NCBI RefSeq assembly: GCF_900102515.1
Contig: NZ_FMVS01000005.1
Coordinates: 1-64,000, forward strand
Source: Butyrivibrio sp. INlla14
Lineage (GTDB): Bacteria > Bacillota > Clostridia > Lachnospirales > Lachnospiraceae
Direction of reading: 5' to 3'
DNA length: 64,000 nt
Both the position numbers and the translations under genes were made by a program. Numbering within the stretch: position 1 is the first letter of the stretch; every line of letters starts with the position of its first letter. The notes under the pieces are model-generated. The model saw nothing but the letters and a program-made list of their open reading frames with translations. It was not told the DNA's origin and searched no databases. Positions 9,458 through 17,409 of this stretch are shown here, in pieces.

Positions 9458-9721
9458 TCAGATAAAATCAAGCTCACGAAGCTTTCCCAAAAAATCCTGA
9501 ACAGACTCCTCACATTCCTGCCTTGAAACCTCATACTCAGAAAGCAGCTTATCAATGATCTCGCCTACAGTAATCTCTTCCTGGATAAGATCCCATATGT
9601 CATTACCTGCGCCCTTTATCATGAAATACTTACCTGATTCAAAATCAATCATAACTTTTTCCCCAGAAAGATCTGTCACATTCAGCTGCTTTTTTAATTT
9701 TACTTTTTCTGTCATCTCCAC
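9458..9721 (-). CDS. PqqD-like small protein in exopolysaccharide operon
   Basis: An 87-residue protein resembling PqqD: an N-terminal strand region VMIDFESGKYFMIKGAGNDIWDLI, then helical ITVGEIIDKLLSEYEVSRQECEESVQDFLGKLRELDFI. This is the winged-helix RiPP-recognition-like fold. The start is GTG at 9721, about 9 nt after GGAGG; an ATG lies two codons later. No precursor peptide or radical SAM partner is next to it; it sits between the glycosylphosphotransferase and the Wzz/kinase gene with gaps of about 17-18 bp. PqqD-like proteins are known in some exopolysaccharide loci, where their role is unclear; here it may bind a peptide or protein partner. Confidence 0.78.
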   Translation of the reverse strand: MEMTEKVKLKKQLNVTDLSGEKVMIDFESGKYFMIKGAGNDIWDLIQEEITVGEIIDKLLSEYEVSRQECEESVQDFLGKLRELDFI

Positions 9722-9738
9722 TTTCGTCTTCCTCCACC

Positions 9739-11142
9739 TTAATATGCTCCCTTTTTTGTTAAAAGAACTCCCACCGTCTTAAATAAAATCGCAATATCTG
9801 ACTCTAAGGTCCAGTTGTCGATATATCTCAGATCCAGCTCAACTACTTCATCAAAGCTCCTGATATCATTACGCCCACTGATCTGCCAGAGCCCTGTAAC
9901 TCCTGGCTTGATACTGATTCTCCTCCACTGGCCTCTCTTATACTTGGCAACCTCATCGATTGTCGGAGGTCTTGTCCCCACAAGACTCATATCTCCCATT
10001 AGTACATTGATCAGCTGTGGAAGTTCATCTATACTGGTCCTTCTAATGAACTTACCTACCCTTGTTACCCTCGGGTCGTCTTTTATCTTAAACATGAAGC
10101 CGTCCATTTCGTTCTGCTCCATAAGTTCATCCTTGCGTTTCTCCGCATCCTGACACATACTCCTGAATTTGTACATGTTAAAGGTGCGGCCGTTTTGTCC
10201 AACACGAACCTGCTTAAAAATAACAGGTCCGGGAGAATCAAGCTTAATTGCTATCGCGGTTATCAGCATCACAGGCGATACAATTATGATTGCAATAAGG
10301 CTAAAGACAAAATCCATCGCCCTCTTTATAGCCTGCTCATAACTGTTAAGTGTGATTGTATGATATGTGATAAGCGGGTATGTCCCAACAGAACTAACAT
10401 AACTATTAGATCTGTGCATCCTGCGTGAGTATGAAACATCCATCACAACCTTGACAGTGACTCCCATCTCAAGACACATGTCAATATACTGCTGTATCTG
10501 TTCTATATTGTCATCACTATGCTGTATGAAATATACCTGATCAATCTCGTTATTTCTGACAATCTTCTCGATGTCATCAATAACTCCCAGAATATTGAAC
10601 ACCTTTTTGCCGGGAAGTTCTCTGTCCAGAATATATCCAACTTCCTCAACCTTGACGCTTGTCTTATTCAAAAAATAATTGAACTTCTCATACTCTTCAA
10701 AAGTACCGACAAAGGCCGCTCTAGGCGCCAACCTGTCTGCAAATATCATTTGAAAAAATCTGCTGAATACCATATTGATGCATATGGCAACATATACCCA
10801 GAAAATGAAATGAAGATGAAATCTTCTGATATTGATATGAGGATTATAGACATACATAAGTCCCATAGTGATCCCGGTAGCCAGAATCCAGGACTTACTG
10901 ATAGTCTTCCAGAACCTGTCCATATAGAAAAAGAACGTCACATCGTATATTCTGGACTCCTTGTTGGACAGAATATAGATTGTACCAAAAACCACAACAA
11001 GCGCGAGACATTTTGGCTGTGTCGTTGGTAAGATCACATCCTCAAACGCCTTGCGCTCTATAAAATAAACAATAAAGAGGACTACAATATCCTCCATCAT
11101 TTGTATAAAATTTGTGTTTGCCCCTTTGTTACTGCGATTCAT
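9739..11142 (-). CDS. Exopolysaccharide polyprenyl glycosylphosphotransferase (initiating enzyme)
   Basis: About 467 residues. The N-terminal third has four to five membrane segments, a central soluble domain (AAFVGTFEEYEKF) follows, then a further helix near FVFSLIAIIIVSPVM. The catalytic C-terminus is typical: KQVRVGQNGRTFNMYKFRSM, KDDPRVTRVGKFIRRTSIDE and MSLVGTRP. These enzymes (WbaP/CpsE/EpsL-like) move a sugar-1-phosphate onto undecaprenyl phosphate, starting repeat-unit synthesis. The ATG at 11142 is preferred over a TTG at 11172 that would overlap the previous stop and lacks a ribosome binding site. The GGGGCAG upstream is weak. Confidence 0.93.
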   Translation of the reverse strand: MNRSNKGANTNFIQMMEDIVVLFIVYFIERKAFEDVILPTTQPKCLALVVVFGTIYILSNKESRIYDVTFFFYMDRFWKTISKSWILATGITMGLMYVYNPHINIRRFHLHFIFWVYVAICINMVFSRFFQMIFADRLAPRAAFVGTFEEYEKFNYFLNKTSVKVEEVGYILDRELPGKKVFNILGVIDDIEKIVRNNEIDQVYFIQHSDDNIEQIQQYIDMCLEMGVTVKVVMDVSYSRRMHRSNSYVSSVGTYPLITYHTITLNSYEQAIKRAMDFVFSLIAIIIVSPVMLITAIAIKLDSPGPVIFKQVRVGQNGRTFNMYKFRSMCQDAEKRKDELMEQNEMDGFMFKIKDDPRVTRVGKFIRRTSIDELPQLINVLMGDMSLVGTRPPTIDEVAKYKRGQWRRISIKPGVTGLWQISGRNDIRSFDEVVELDLRYIDNWTLESDIAILFKTVGVLLTKKGAY

Positions 11143-11168
11143 CGTAATACTGCCCCAACATCTTAGTA

Positions 11169-11645
11169 TCAATCAAAGATATTGATAAATCTCATGATAG
11201 TCTCCTCTATATTACCACCCCTAAGTTCGTATGGTTTAAAGTCAAACGTCCTTGCTTTATCAATATAATCCTTTAATTCAGTTACCTCTTCACAGCAAAG
11301 AACACATCCCTTGGATGAAAATGCCTTCGCAATCTGACACTGATGATCGTCAACATGCTCTGCATACTTGTTCTTGCGTGGTACAACTATTATTGGCTTA
11401 CCACAATTGATGCCTGTAATAATCGTTCCTACACCTGCATGAGTAATAAGAATGCTGCACTCCGCAATTTTCTTATTGTACTCATCGGCATCCACAAAAT
11501 CGGTATATTCACAGTTCTTGGGAACATAGTCTGAGTGACCCTTCTGAATGTATATATCTTCAGAAAGTACCAAAGCCAACTCATCTGCTGCCTTGACCAG
11601 TCTATTCATTTGAAATTTCTGCGTCCCCAATGTGACAAATATCAA
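11169..11645 (-). CDS. Alg13/PssE-type glycosyltransferase catalytic subunit
   Basis: 158 residues from a TTG start at 11645 (MIFVTLGTQKFQMNRLVKAA), the canonical opening of PssE/Alg13 proteins. The UDP-sugar-binding half has CSILITHAGVGTIITGINCGKPIIVVPR. The start is well supported: GGAGGCGG lies 5-8 nt upstream, and the TTG shares TTGA with the TGA stop of the upstream partner. A longer open frame to 11699 is only upstream read-through. It should pair with the Alg14-like membrane subunit encoded just before it, together adding the second sugar to the lipid-linked primer. Confidence 0.9.
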   Translation of the reverse strand: MIFVTLGTQKFQMNRLVKAADELALVLSEDIYIQKGHSDYVPKNCEYTDFVDADEYNKKIAECSILITHAGVGTIITGINCGKPIIVVPRKNKYAEHVDDHQCQIAKAFSSKGCVLCCEEVTELKDYIDKARTFDFKPYELRGGNIEETIMRFINIFD

Positions 11646-12112
11646 AATATACCGCCTCCAAGCATCGACTTCGGATATTTCTCTAGCATATCCTCCCACT
11701 GTACCATGAACAAATCTGACATGTTATAAACAAGCTTACCTGTAAGAGATGGCTCTGTGACTCTTGCAAAAGACTCAACATAAACCACCTTGATACCAAG
11801 AAGTTTGCCTACCACGCAGAAAGGATATGCCACCAAAGCTCCTGTTGTAATTATAAAGTCTGGTTTTTCCTTGAGCAGAATAGAAAGCGTCTTAAAAAAT
11901 AGCCAAATAAACTTTGGAAAAAATGTGATCTGCTTTCTGTTCATCATTGGAACAAGATACCTTTTTTCACAGAAATCCTTGATCTCGAAATCACTTTTCT
12001 CTGTTACTAAAAAGCAGTCATACATCCCCTCGATTTCCTTCAGACGGGAAATTTCCTCAAGATGTCCCCCTGAAGATGCTACGAATGCAATCTTTTTAAC
12101 CCCTTTTTTCAT
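11642..12112 (-). CDS. Alg14/PssD-type membrane subunit of split glycosyltransferase
   Basis: 156 residues. KKIAFVASSGGHLEEISRL opens a Rossmann half-domain; FFPKFIWLFFKTLSILL is the membrane-associating segment; DFIITTGALVAYPFCVVGKLLGIKVVYVESF is the conserved Alg14 region. PssD/CpsF-type proteins recruit and activate the Alg13/PssE catalytic subunit. The ATG at 12112 has GGAGG at 5 nt; an in-frame start at 12136 is less likely. This is the first gene of the long exopolysaccharide operon. Confidence 0.9.
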   Translation of the reverse strand: MKKGVKKIAFVASSGGHLEEISRLKEIEGMYDCFLVTEKSDFEIKDFCEKRYLVPMMNRKQITFFPKFIWLFFKTLSILLKEKPDFIITTGALVAYPFCVVGKLLGIKVVYVESFARVTEPSLTGKLVYNMSDLFMVQWEDMLEKYPKSMLGGGIF

Positions 12113-12239
12113 ACTGTCCTCCACATCCAGACACACATCCCCAAAACTATGTGTATCTGCCCCTCATGCAAAAAACTCTAATTGAAAACCTCTTTTGAAA
12201 ATCTAAATATGTAAAACCTACAATATCTAATTTATACCT

Positions 12240-12245
12240 ATTATA
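12240..12245 (-). promoter_or_regulatory. Candidate -10 box for exopolysaccharide operon
   Basis: On the minus strand these bases read TATAAT, a perfect -10 hexamer about 128 bp upstream of the first operon ATG. No good -35 lies 16-18 bp upstream, so the assignment is weak. The long AT-rich leader between it and the ATG at 12112 has no obvious terminator hairpin. Confidence 0.3.
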
Positions 12246-12332
12246 ATCATAAAATCTATCATATTTGTTAGAATTTTTGAATAGAAAAAAATAATAAAAT
12301 TCTTGAATTTTTTCAAGGTTTTATTGATTAGA

Positions 12333-12361
12333 TTGCAATCAATCTAAAAAAGCCGTAAAAT
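12333..12361 (+). promoter_or_regulatory. Promoter of dapF
   Basis: TTGCAA at 12333-12338, a 17-bp spacer, then TAAAAT at 12356-12361 fit a housekeeping promoter (four and five of six consensus matches). A dyad TTAGATTG-CAAT-CAATCTAA at 12328-12347 overlaps the -35 and could be a repressor site. AGGAGG follows at about 12382 ahead of the ATG. Confidence 0.55.
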
Positions 12362-12395
12362 TAGATAACTTATTCAGAATTCAGGAGGTTTTTTT

Positions 12396-13283
12396 ATGCT
12401 CTTTACCAAAATGCACGGATGCGGCAACGACTACGTTTACGTAGATGGTGCCAGGGAAAATATTCCCCAGAATAAAAAAAGTGACCTTGCAAAAAAAGTT
12501 TCTGACAGACACTTTGGAATTGGTTCAGACGGCCTTATATTTATCAATCCAGTTTCCGATTCATCCATTGATTTTGAGATGGAAATGTACAACGCCGATG
12601 GTTCAAGATCTGAAATGTGCGGAAACGGAATAAGATGCGTTGCCAAATATGTTTATGACAACAGACTCACCAATAAGAAAAATCTGGTTATAGTAAGTGC
12701 CGGACAAAAGAAATATATAGATCTGACTGTTGGTGACGACAACCTTGTGTCCTCAGTAAAGGTTGATATGGGTGCACCAATACTTACTCCCGAGCTTGTA
12801 CCTGTATCACTCGATAAGTCAGAGGCTAACAGTACTTCCACTGATGCCATGATAAATGCCCCAGTCACAATAGATGGCAAAGAGTGGAATATCACCTGCG
12901 TTTCCATGGGTAATCCTCACGCAGTTGTTTTCCTGCCGGAAGATGTGGACCTTGAAACCTTCGATATTGAAGCTATCGGACCAAAATTTGAGAATAATGA
13001 GATATTCCCCAACCGCACCAATACAGAGTTTGTAAAGGTAGACAATAGAGGCTCAGTTCATATGCGTGTGTGGGAAAGAGGCACTGGAGAAACCCTTGCC
13101 TGCGGAACAGGGTGCTGCGCCACAACTGTTGCCTGTATTCTAAACGGTCTTACAGATAAAAAAGTTGATGTTCATGTTCTTGGGGGAATTGTTACCTGCA
13201 CCTGGAATGGTGACCTTGAGTCTTCCGTTATCATGGAGGGCCCTGCAACTACAGTATTTACCGGAGAGATTTCCATAGACTGA
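12396..13283 (+). CDS. dapF: Diaminopimelate epimerase
   Basis: 295 residues. Interconverts LL- and meso-diaminopimelate for lysine and peptidoglycan synthesis, by a two-cysteine, cofactor-free mechanism. Cys75 lies in MCGNGIRC and Cys236 in ACGTGCCATT; the N-terminus TKMHGCGNDYVYVD is canonical. AGGAGG precedes the ATG. It is transcribed away from the exopolysaccharide operon from its own promoter and ends in a shared bidirectional terminator. Confidence 0.97.
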   Translation: MLFTKMHGCGNDYVYVDGARENIPQNKKSDLAKKVSDRHFGIGSDGLIFINPVSDSSIDFEMEMYNADGSRSEMCGNGIRCVAKYVYDNRLTNKKNLVIVSAGQKKYIDLTVGDDNLVSSVKVDMGAPILTPELVPVSLDKSEANSTSTDAMINAPVTIDGKEWNITCVSMGNPHAVVFLPEDVDLETFDIEAIGPKFENNEIFPNRTNTEFVKVDNRGSVHMRVWERGTGETLACGTGCCATTVACILNGLTDKKVDVHVLGGIVTCTWNGDLESSVIMEGPATTVFTGEISID

Positions 13284-13302
13284 TCCAAACAGCTCCATGA
13301 AA

Positions 13303-13355
13303 TAAAAAAAGACAACTGACCACTATTTTCTTAAGTGCAATCAGTTGTCTTTCTT
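13303..13355. terminator. Bidirectional terminator between dapF and methyltransferase
   Basis: AGACAACTGA and TCAGTTGTCT form a 10-bp perfect stem around a loop of about 21 nt, flanked by seven A on the left and T-rich sequence on the right. It serves dapF (plus) and the methyltransferase operon (minus). Confidence 0.8.
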
Positions 13356-13363
13356 AATATTCA

Positions 13364-14227
13364 TTATTTACTTTTCTCTTTACCCTTCTCTCTAGCCACA
13401 ATGTAAATCCTCTGGCTCTCAGCAGTTGGTGCCTTGTGAGTATCTGCATCAACTATAGTAACTAGCTCTAGCCCCGCTTCTTTCAAATAGTACTTCATAT
13501 CCTCCACCGTATATCCTCTCTGATAATGTGTCTCCGAAAAACGTCTGAATACATCCTCCTCCCCAGAAGTCCTGACAAAAATAGTCAGATCGTATTCATT
13601 GATGTGCTCTTCTTCGTGATAATAATTATCCCAAATAAAGCTGCAGTCCTCACGATTCTCTGCAATCGTAGCATCTCCTATCACATCTCTGTATTTGTAG
13701 AGAGTGTTGAAATCAAAAATAAATATTCCACCCGGATAAAGGAAATTGTTGACAAGCCTAAAGGTCTCAATCACATCCTCATCCTCAAGCAAGTAATTGA
13801 TGCTATCGCACACACTTACAATAGTTCCGGCAGTACAGTATAGATCAAGCTCCCTCATATCCTGCTCAAGATACATGATATCAAGCCCAGCCTCTGCTGC
13901 CTTGTTCCTTGCTATGTTCAGCATCTCAGGAGACATATCAATCCCCATGATGTCATAACCCTTTTTCTTCATGATCTGGGTAAAAGAGCCAGTGCCGCAG
14001 CCAAGCTCAACCACAAGATTTCTCTCCTGTAAAAGAGCTGCCTCTGTATCCTCTATAGCTTCCGCATCAGCCTCAGCTTCCGTGCCTGCCTCTGCAGCAC
14101 TCTCAGTATAAGGCCTTGATATTCCATACTCGTCTATAAGCTCAGCAACATAGTCTCCCCACACTTCGTAGGGGGTCTCATCCATAAAGGTGTCATATAC
14201 AGTTGCAAAATCTGAATATGCTTCCAT
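13364..14227 (-). CDS. SAM-dependent methyltransferase (class I) with acidic insert
   Basis: 287 residues. Motif I is VVELGCGTG at 72-80, followed by MGIDMSPEMLNIA and the acidic loop; later YPGGIFIFDFNT is the post-motif strand. Substrate unknown; the fold resembles ubiquinone/tRNA-type small-molecule methyltransferases. Residues about 41-66 are an Ala/Glu/Asp/Thr-rich stretch just before motif I, probably a flexible insertion. The short N-terminal region YSDFATVYDTFMD is typical of this Firmicutes family. Followed after 15 bp by the membrane protein gene only in genome order; both are read leftwards. Confidence 0.88.
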   Translation of the reverse strand: MEAYSDFATVYDTFMDETPYEVWGDYVAELIDEYGISRPYTESAAEAGTEAEADAEAIEDTEAALLQERNLVVELGCGTGSFTQIMKKKGYDIMGIDMSPEMLNIARNKAAEAGLDIMYLEQDMRELDLYCTAGTIVSVCDSINYLLEDEDVIETFRLVNNFLYPGGIFIFDFNTLYKYRDVIGDATIAENREDCSFIWDNYYHEEEHINEYDLTIFVRTSGEEDVFRRFSETHYQRGYTVEDMKYYLKEAGLELVTIVDADTHKAPTAESQRIYIVAREKGKEKSK

Positions 14228-14242
14228 ATAAAGCTCCTACAA

Positions 14243-14737
14243 TCAGCCAAAGGTTCCAACTAAAAGATTGGCAACTACAAAGCTTCCTACGCCCATGATA
14301 GTACCGGCAAGTGCAACACCACCAACTACTGCCATTACACTCTTTTTAAAATCCATATCAAGAATGCTGGCAGCAAGAGTTCCTGTCCAGGCGCCAGTTC
14401 CAGGAACTGGAATACCTACAAAAAGAAGAAGCGCCCAGTACAAGCCTCTTCCAGCCTTAGCCTGAAGCTTTGCTCCTCCTTTTTCACCTTTTTCAAGGCA
14501 GAAAGTAAAGAATCCGCCGATCACAGGCTTCTCTTTGCCCCACTCGAGCACCTTTCTGGCAAAAAAGAAAATGAAAGGTACAGGAAGCATGTTGCCGATT
14601 GCAATAATAATATATGCAAGAAGCATGTTGAAATTTGGATCAGCAACCTTAATTCCCTGGGCAATCGGAATAGCTCCTCTAAGTTCAACAAGTGGAACCA
14701 TAGCCCACAAAAAAACTATCAAATATTTCTTCAGCAT
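14243..14737 (-). CDS. Small multidrug-export-type membrane protein
   Basis: 164 residues, about four to five hydrophobic helices: LIVFLWAMVPLVELRGAIPIAQGI at the start, PVPFIFFFARKVLEWGK in the middle, and VGIPVPGTGAWTGTLAASILDMDFKKS near the end. These are the features of the small multidrug export family (COG2426), whose substrate is unproven. Its start overlaps the hisC stop by one base, so it is cotranscribed with hisC. Confidence 0.85.
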   Translation of the reverse strand: MLKKYLIVFLWAMVPLVELRGAIPIAQGIKVADPNFNMLLAYIIIAIGNMLPVPFIFFFARKVLEWGKEKPVIGGFFTFCLEKGEKGGAKLQAKAGRGLYWALLLFVGIPVPGTGAWTGTLAASILDMDFKKSVMAVVGGVALAGTIMGVGSFVVANLLVGTFG

Positions 14738-15786
14738 TAAATAATCTCCTTTAGTACGCTGATAAGGGTATCCATCTCCTCATCAGTTCCTATGGAGATT
14801 CTAAGATACTCACTTATCCTTGGTAAATCAAAGCGACGAACTATTATATCATGCTGACGCAAATATTCAAATAGCTCCTTGCCAGGCCTGTCTGGGTGCA
14901 TTGCAAAGATAAAGTTAGTCTTGGAATCCGCAAAAACAAAGCCAAGTTTAGAGAGTTCTTCCTTGATTCTTTCTCTGGTTCTTATTATCATGCTCCTGGT
15001 CTTTTCAAAGTAGTCCCTGTCCTCGATTGCCAAGGCTCCAAGCTCAAGGCTTGGCATATTCATGGTGTAGGAGTTAAAAGAAAACTTGGCATCGGACAAA
15101 TATCCAATAAGCTTCTTGCTACCAAAAGCATAACCAATCCTCATTCCAGCCATAGACCTTGACTTTGAAAAGGTCTGGACCACCAGTAGATTATCATACT
15201 TATCAATAAGAGGAAGTGCTGATTCTCCGCCAAAATCCACGTAGGCTTCATCAACGATCACAACCACATCAGGATTTCTTTTTACAATTTCTTCTATTGA
15301 AGAAAGAGAAAGCTCCACTCCTGTCGGTGCATTAGGATTAGCTATGACAATACCGCCATTTTCCCTGAAATAATCTGAAGGTTCTATAGTAAAGTCGCTC
15401 TTTAAAGGAATCTGCTCATAAGGGATCCTGTAAAGCTGCGCCCATACATCATAAAAAGAATAGGTGATATCAGGGAAAAGGACTGGCTTATTCGAATTAA
15501 AGAATGTCAAAAAGGCCATTGACAGCACATCATCAGATCCTACTCCCACAAATACATTGTCCTTATCAACTTTATAAAAATCAGCAATTGCATTAACAAG
15601 GCGGCTGCAGCCAGGATCAGGATATTTCCTGAAGGCATCTGCATCCATATTTCTAAGTGCCTCCTCCACAGCAGGTGCTGGAGGATAAGGGTTTTCATTA
15701 GTATTTAGCTTTATAATATTCTTGATCTTAGGCTGTTCGCCTGGAGTATATGGTATGACTTTTCTAACATTTTCTTCCCAGCTCAT
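14737..15786 (-). CDS. hisC: Histidinol-phosphate aminotransferase
   Basis: 349 residues, fold-type I PLP enzyme. NTNENPYPP opens the protein, NPNAPTG lies at 150-156, DEAYVDF binds the pyridine ring, and Lys208 in TFSKSRSMAGMRIGY forms the Schiff base. Transaminates imidazole acetol phosphate in histidine synthesis. No other his genes are nearby, so a broader aromatic specificity is possible. First gene of a hisC - membrane transporter - methyltransferase run. Confidence 0.92.
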   Translation of the reverse strand: MSWEENVRKVIPYTPGEQPKIKNIIKLNTNENPYPPAPAVEEALRNMDADAFRKYPDPGCSRLVNAIADFYKVDKDNVFVGVGSDDVLSMAFLTFFNSNKPVLFPDITYSFYDVWAQLYRIPYEQIPLKSDFTIEPSDYFRENGGIVIANPNAPTGVELSLSSIEEIVKRNPDVVVIVDEAYVDFGGESALPLIDKYDNLLVVQTFSKSRSMAGMRIGYAFGSKKLIGYLSDAKFSFNSYTMNMPSLELGALAIEDRDYFEKTRSMIIRTRERIKEELSKLGFVFADSKTNFIFAMHPDRPGKELFEYLRQHDIIVRRFDLPRISEYLRISIGTDEEMDTLISVLKEII

Positions 15787-15842
15787 TGTATTTCCTCTAC
15801 TTTCTCACTTTCACGCTCTACTAAGATAAAGACATTCTACAA

Positions 15843-15882
15843 CAAAAAAATCCGCCTCTCAAGTCCTTCTTGAAAGGCGGAT
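15843..15882 (-). terminator. Terminator of the cpsB-led envelope operon
   Basis: On the minus strand ATCCGCCTTTCAAG pairs with CTTGAGAGGCGGAT around a five-base loop, followed by seven T. Directly follows the last gene of the operon (stop at 15897). Confidence 0.85.
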
Positions 15883-15896
15883 AAAGCCTGAAATTA

Positions 15897-16604
15897 TCAA
15901 CCAGTAACTGCTGCAAGTACTGGTACTCTGATAAACGCCAGTGTTCCATAGCGTGTCATATCAACAACTACGTGGTCCTTGCGGATCTCTGCTGTTGGAA
16001 GCTGTACCCATTTGCCGTTCTGAAGCTGATAAACAGCAATTGTATCGCCGGCAACTACACCTGGCATGTAGAAATTAACTCTTGCTGTCCTAAAGCCTAC
16101 CGTTGATGAAACTGTAACACAGTTGATAAGGCCGCCCCTTACACTTCCTGCAAGAGTATTGGCTGATGTAAGTGTTCCCCCGTCAGGAACGCCGAGTACA
16201 AAGGTGACATTACTTCTGCCGCCGTTTATCTCTACATGTCCGCCCTGGCCAATTATGTTGCCATTAAAGGAGACAGCATTATTTCTAATTAGCTGCTGAT
16301 TTCTGTAATCAGGTCCTGAAGAACCTCTTGATGGAGCTGGCGCACTCTGCTTGCTGTTTGCAGTTGCCTTTACAGCATCTATAAGAGCTGAAATCTGTGC
16401 TGACTGGGTTTTGTTGGCCTGTTCAAGCTTCTCATAAGCTTTTTTCTGAGCCTCCAGTTCAGCCTTAAGCTGTGCAATCTCAGCCTGTGGACTGATAGAG
16501 CCCTCACCAGAATTTCCAGTGCCTGCTGAATCAGTAGCACAAACACAAATACTAGATGATACGATCATCATTCCTGCCATTACGAGAGCCAGAATCTTTT
16601 TCAT
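15897..16604 (-). CDS. Secreted coiled-coil protein, function unknown
   Basis: About 235 residues. MKKILALVMAGMMIVSSSICVCATD is a clear signal peptide with cleavage near Ala-Thr. Residues about 40-95 form a charged heptad-like coiled coil (QAEIAQLKAELEAQKKAYEK), then a Ser/Pro linker and a C-terminal beta-rich domain ending in a hydrophobic strand. No LPXTG or NPQTN-like sorting signal is seen. The ATG at 16604 has GGAGG at 9 nt; an upstream ATG would overlap the previous gene. Last gene of the envelope operon, just after the sortase-like gene. Not recognised as a known family. Confidence 0.75.
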   Translation of the reverse strand: MKKILALVMAGMMIVSSSICVCATDSAGTGNSGEGSISPQAEIAQLKAELEAQKKAYEKLEQANKTQSAQISALIDAVKATANSKQSAPAPSRGSSGPDYRNQQLIRNNAVSFNGNIIGQGGHVEINGGRSNVTFVLGVPDGGTLTSANTLAGSVRGGLINCVTVSSTVGFRTARVNFYMPGVVAGDTIAVYQLQNGKWVQLPTAEIRKDHVVVDMTRYGTLAFIRVPVLAAVTG

Positions 16605-16635
16605 TTTTCTACGCCTCCATACTTTCTTAACAACT

Positions 16636-17409
16636 TTAGAAATCATCAGGATCACCATAATCCACGTATCTGTCTATCTTCCCTGCCACATCTCCCACAA
16701 GGCATCCAACTACCACTAATTGTTTGCCTGAGGAAGGATCAACTGTCGAAAGTGTGATTATGAAATTGTCAGGCTGTACCTGGTTCTCCCAGCCCTCTCT
16801 AACTATTTTGCTCATGCTTCTTGAATAAATCTCATCCAGAAACTGCTGACATCCAGAAGCATAGCTAAAATCATATTGCTCAAGAAGCCTTGTATCTTCT
16901 CTTAGGTATGCGGCAAATGTATAATAGATAAGCGCATTCCCTTTCATATATACGTAAATGTATTTATGTTCGTCAAAAAATTCCTGATCAAGAAACTTAC
17001 TCAGAGGTGCAAACATTGTGCCATCTGATGGTGATGAGCCGTGAAGTACTTCATTGAAGTCGCACATGTCATTTAAGTTTGCAGCTTCTATATAGATAGC
17101 GCCCTTAGGATCCTCTTTTCCCAGATAATCATGCGTCTGGTAAAATGAATCATCTCCGTCGCCCCTTTGAAGCACGGGGTAATCAATTCCAGCCTCAGGA
17201 ATCCTTATCCAGGCAAAGATATCACTATTTAGCCTTGAAAGCTCGCTGACATCAACGTAATCAGAGCCCTCTTCCTCCGTAGTTTTCTTGCTGGACGTCT
17301 TGCCACAGCCTGCTATCAGCGCAAGGCAAAGGCAAATAACTAATATTCTTACAATCCTATATCGGCTTTTTTTCTCCAAAACTTTAGTCTGCATAATCAA
17401 CTTTTTCAT
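16636..17409 (-). CDS. Sortase-B-like lipoprotein lacking catalytic residues
   Basis: About 257 residues. LALIAGCGK is a lipobox with Cys35 as the lipid site. The following domain matches class B sortases: NSDIFAWIRIPEAGIDYPVLQ, SFYQTHDYLGKEDPKGAIYIE, DGTMFAPLSKF, and ITLSTV...LVVVG. Against the family pattern, the catalytic His after YG is Ser125 (VLHGSS), the Cys in TLSTC is Val223 and the Arg before VVVA is Gln230. All three active residues seem lost, so transpeptidation is unlikely. The ATG at 17409 is chosen from three close starts, none with a strong ribosome binding site; it overlaps the LCP gene by 26 bp. It may be a binding or scaffold protein. Confidence 0.8.
   Translation of the reverse strand: MKKLIMQTKVLEKKSRYRIVRILVICLCLALIAGCGKTSSKKTTEEEGSDYVDVSELSRLNSDIFAWIRIPEAGIDYPVLQRGDGDDSFYQTHDYLGKEDPKGAIYIEAANLNDMCDFNEVLHGSSPSDGTMFAPLSKFLDQEFFDEHKYIYVYMKGNALIYYTFAAYLREDTRLLEQYDFSYASGCQQFLDEIYSRSMSKIVREGWENQVQPDNFIITLSTVDPSSGKQLVVVGCLVGDVAGKIDRYVDYGDPDDF

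Noticed and set aside
9458..12112. RiPP biosynthesis cluster around the PqqD-like gene
   Set aside because: No radical SAM, YcaO, lanthipeptide synthetase or precursor-like ORF in the operon; all neighbours are polysaccharide enzymes.
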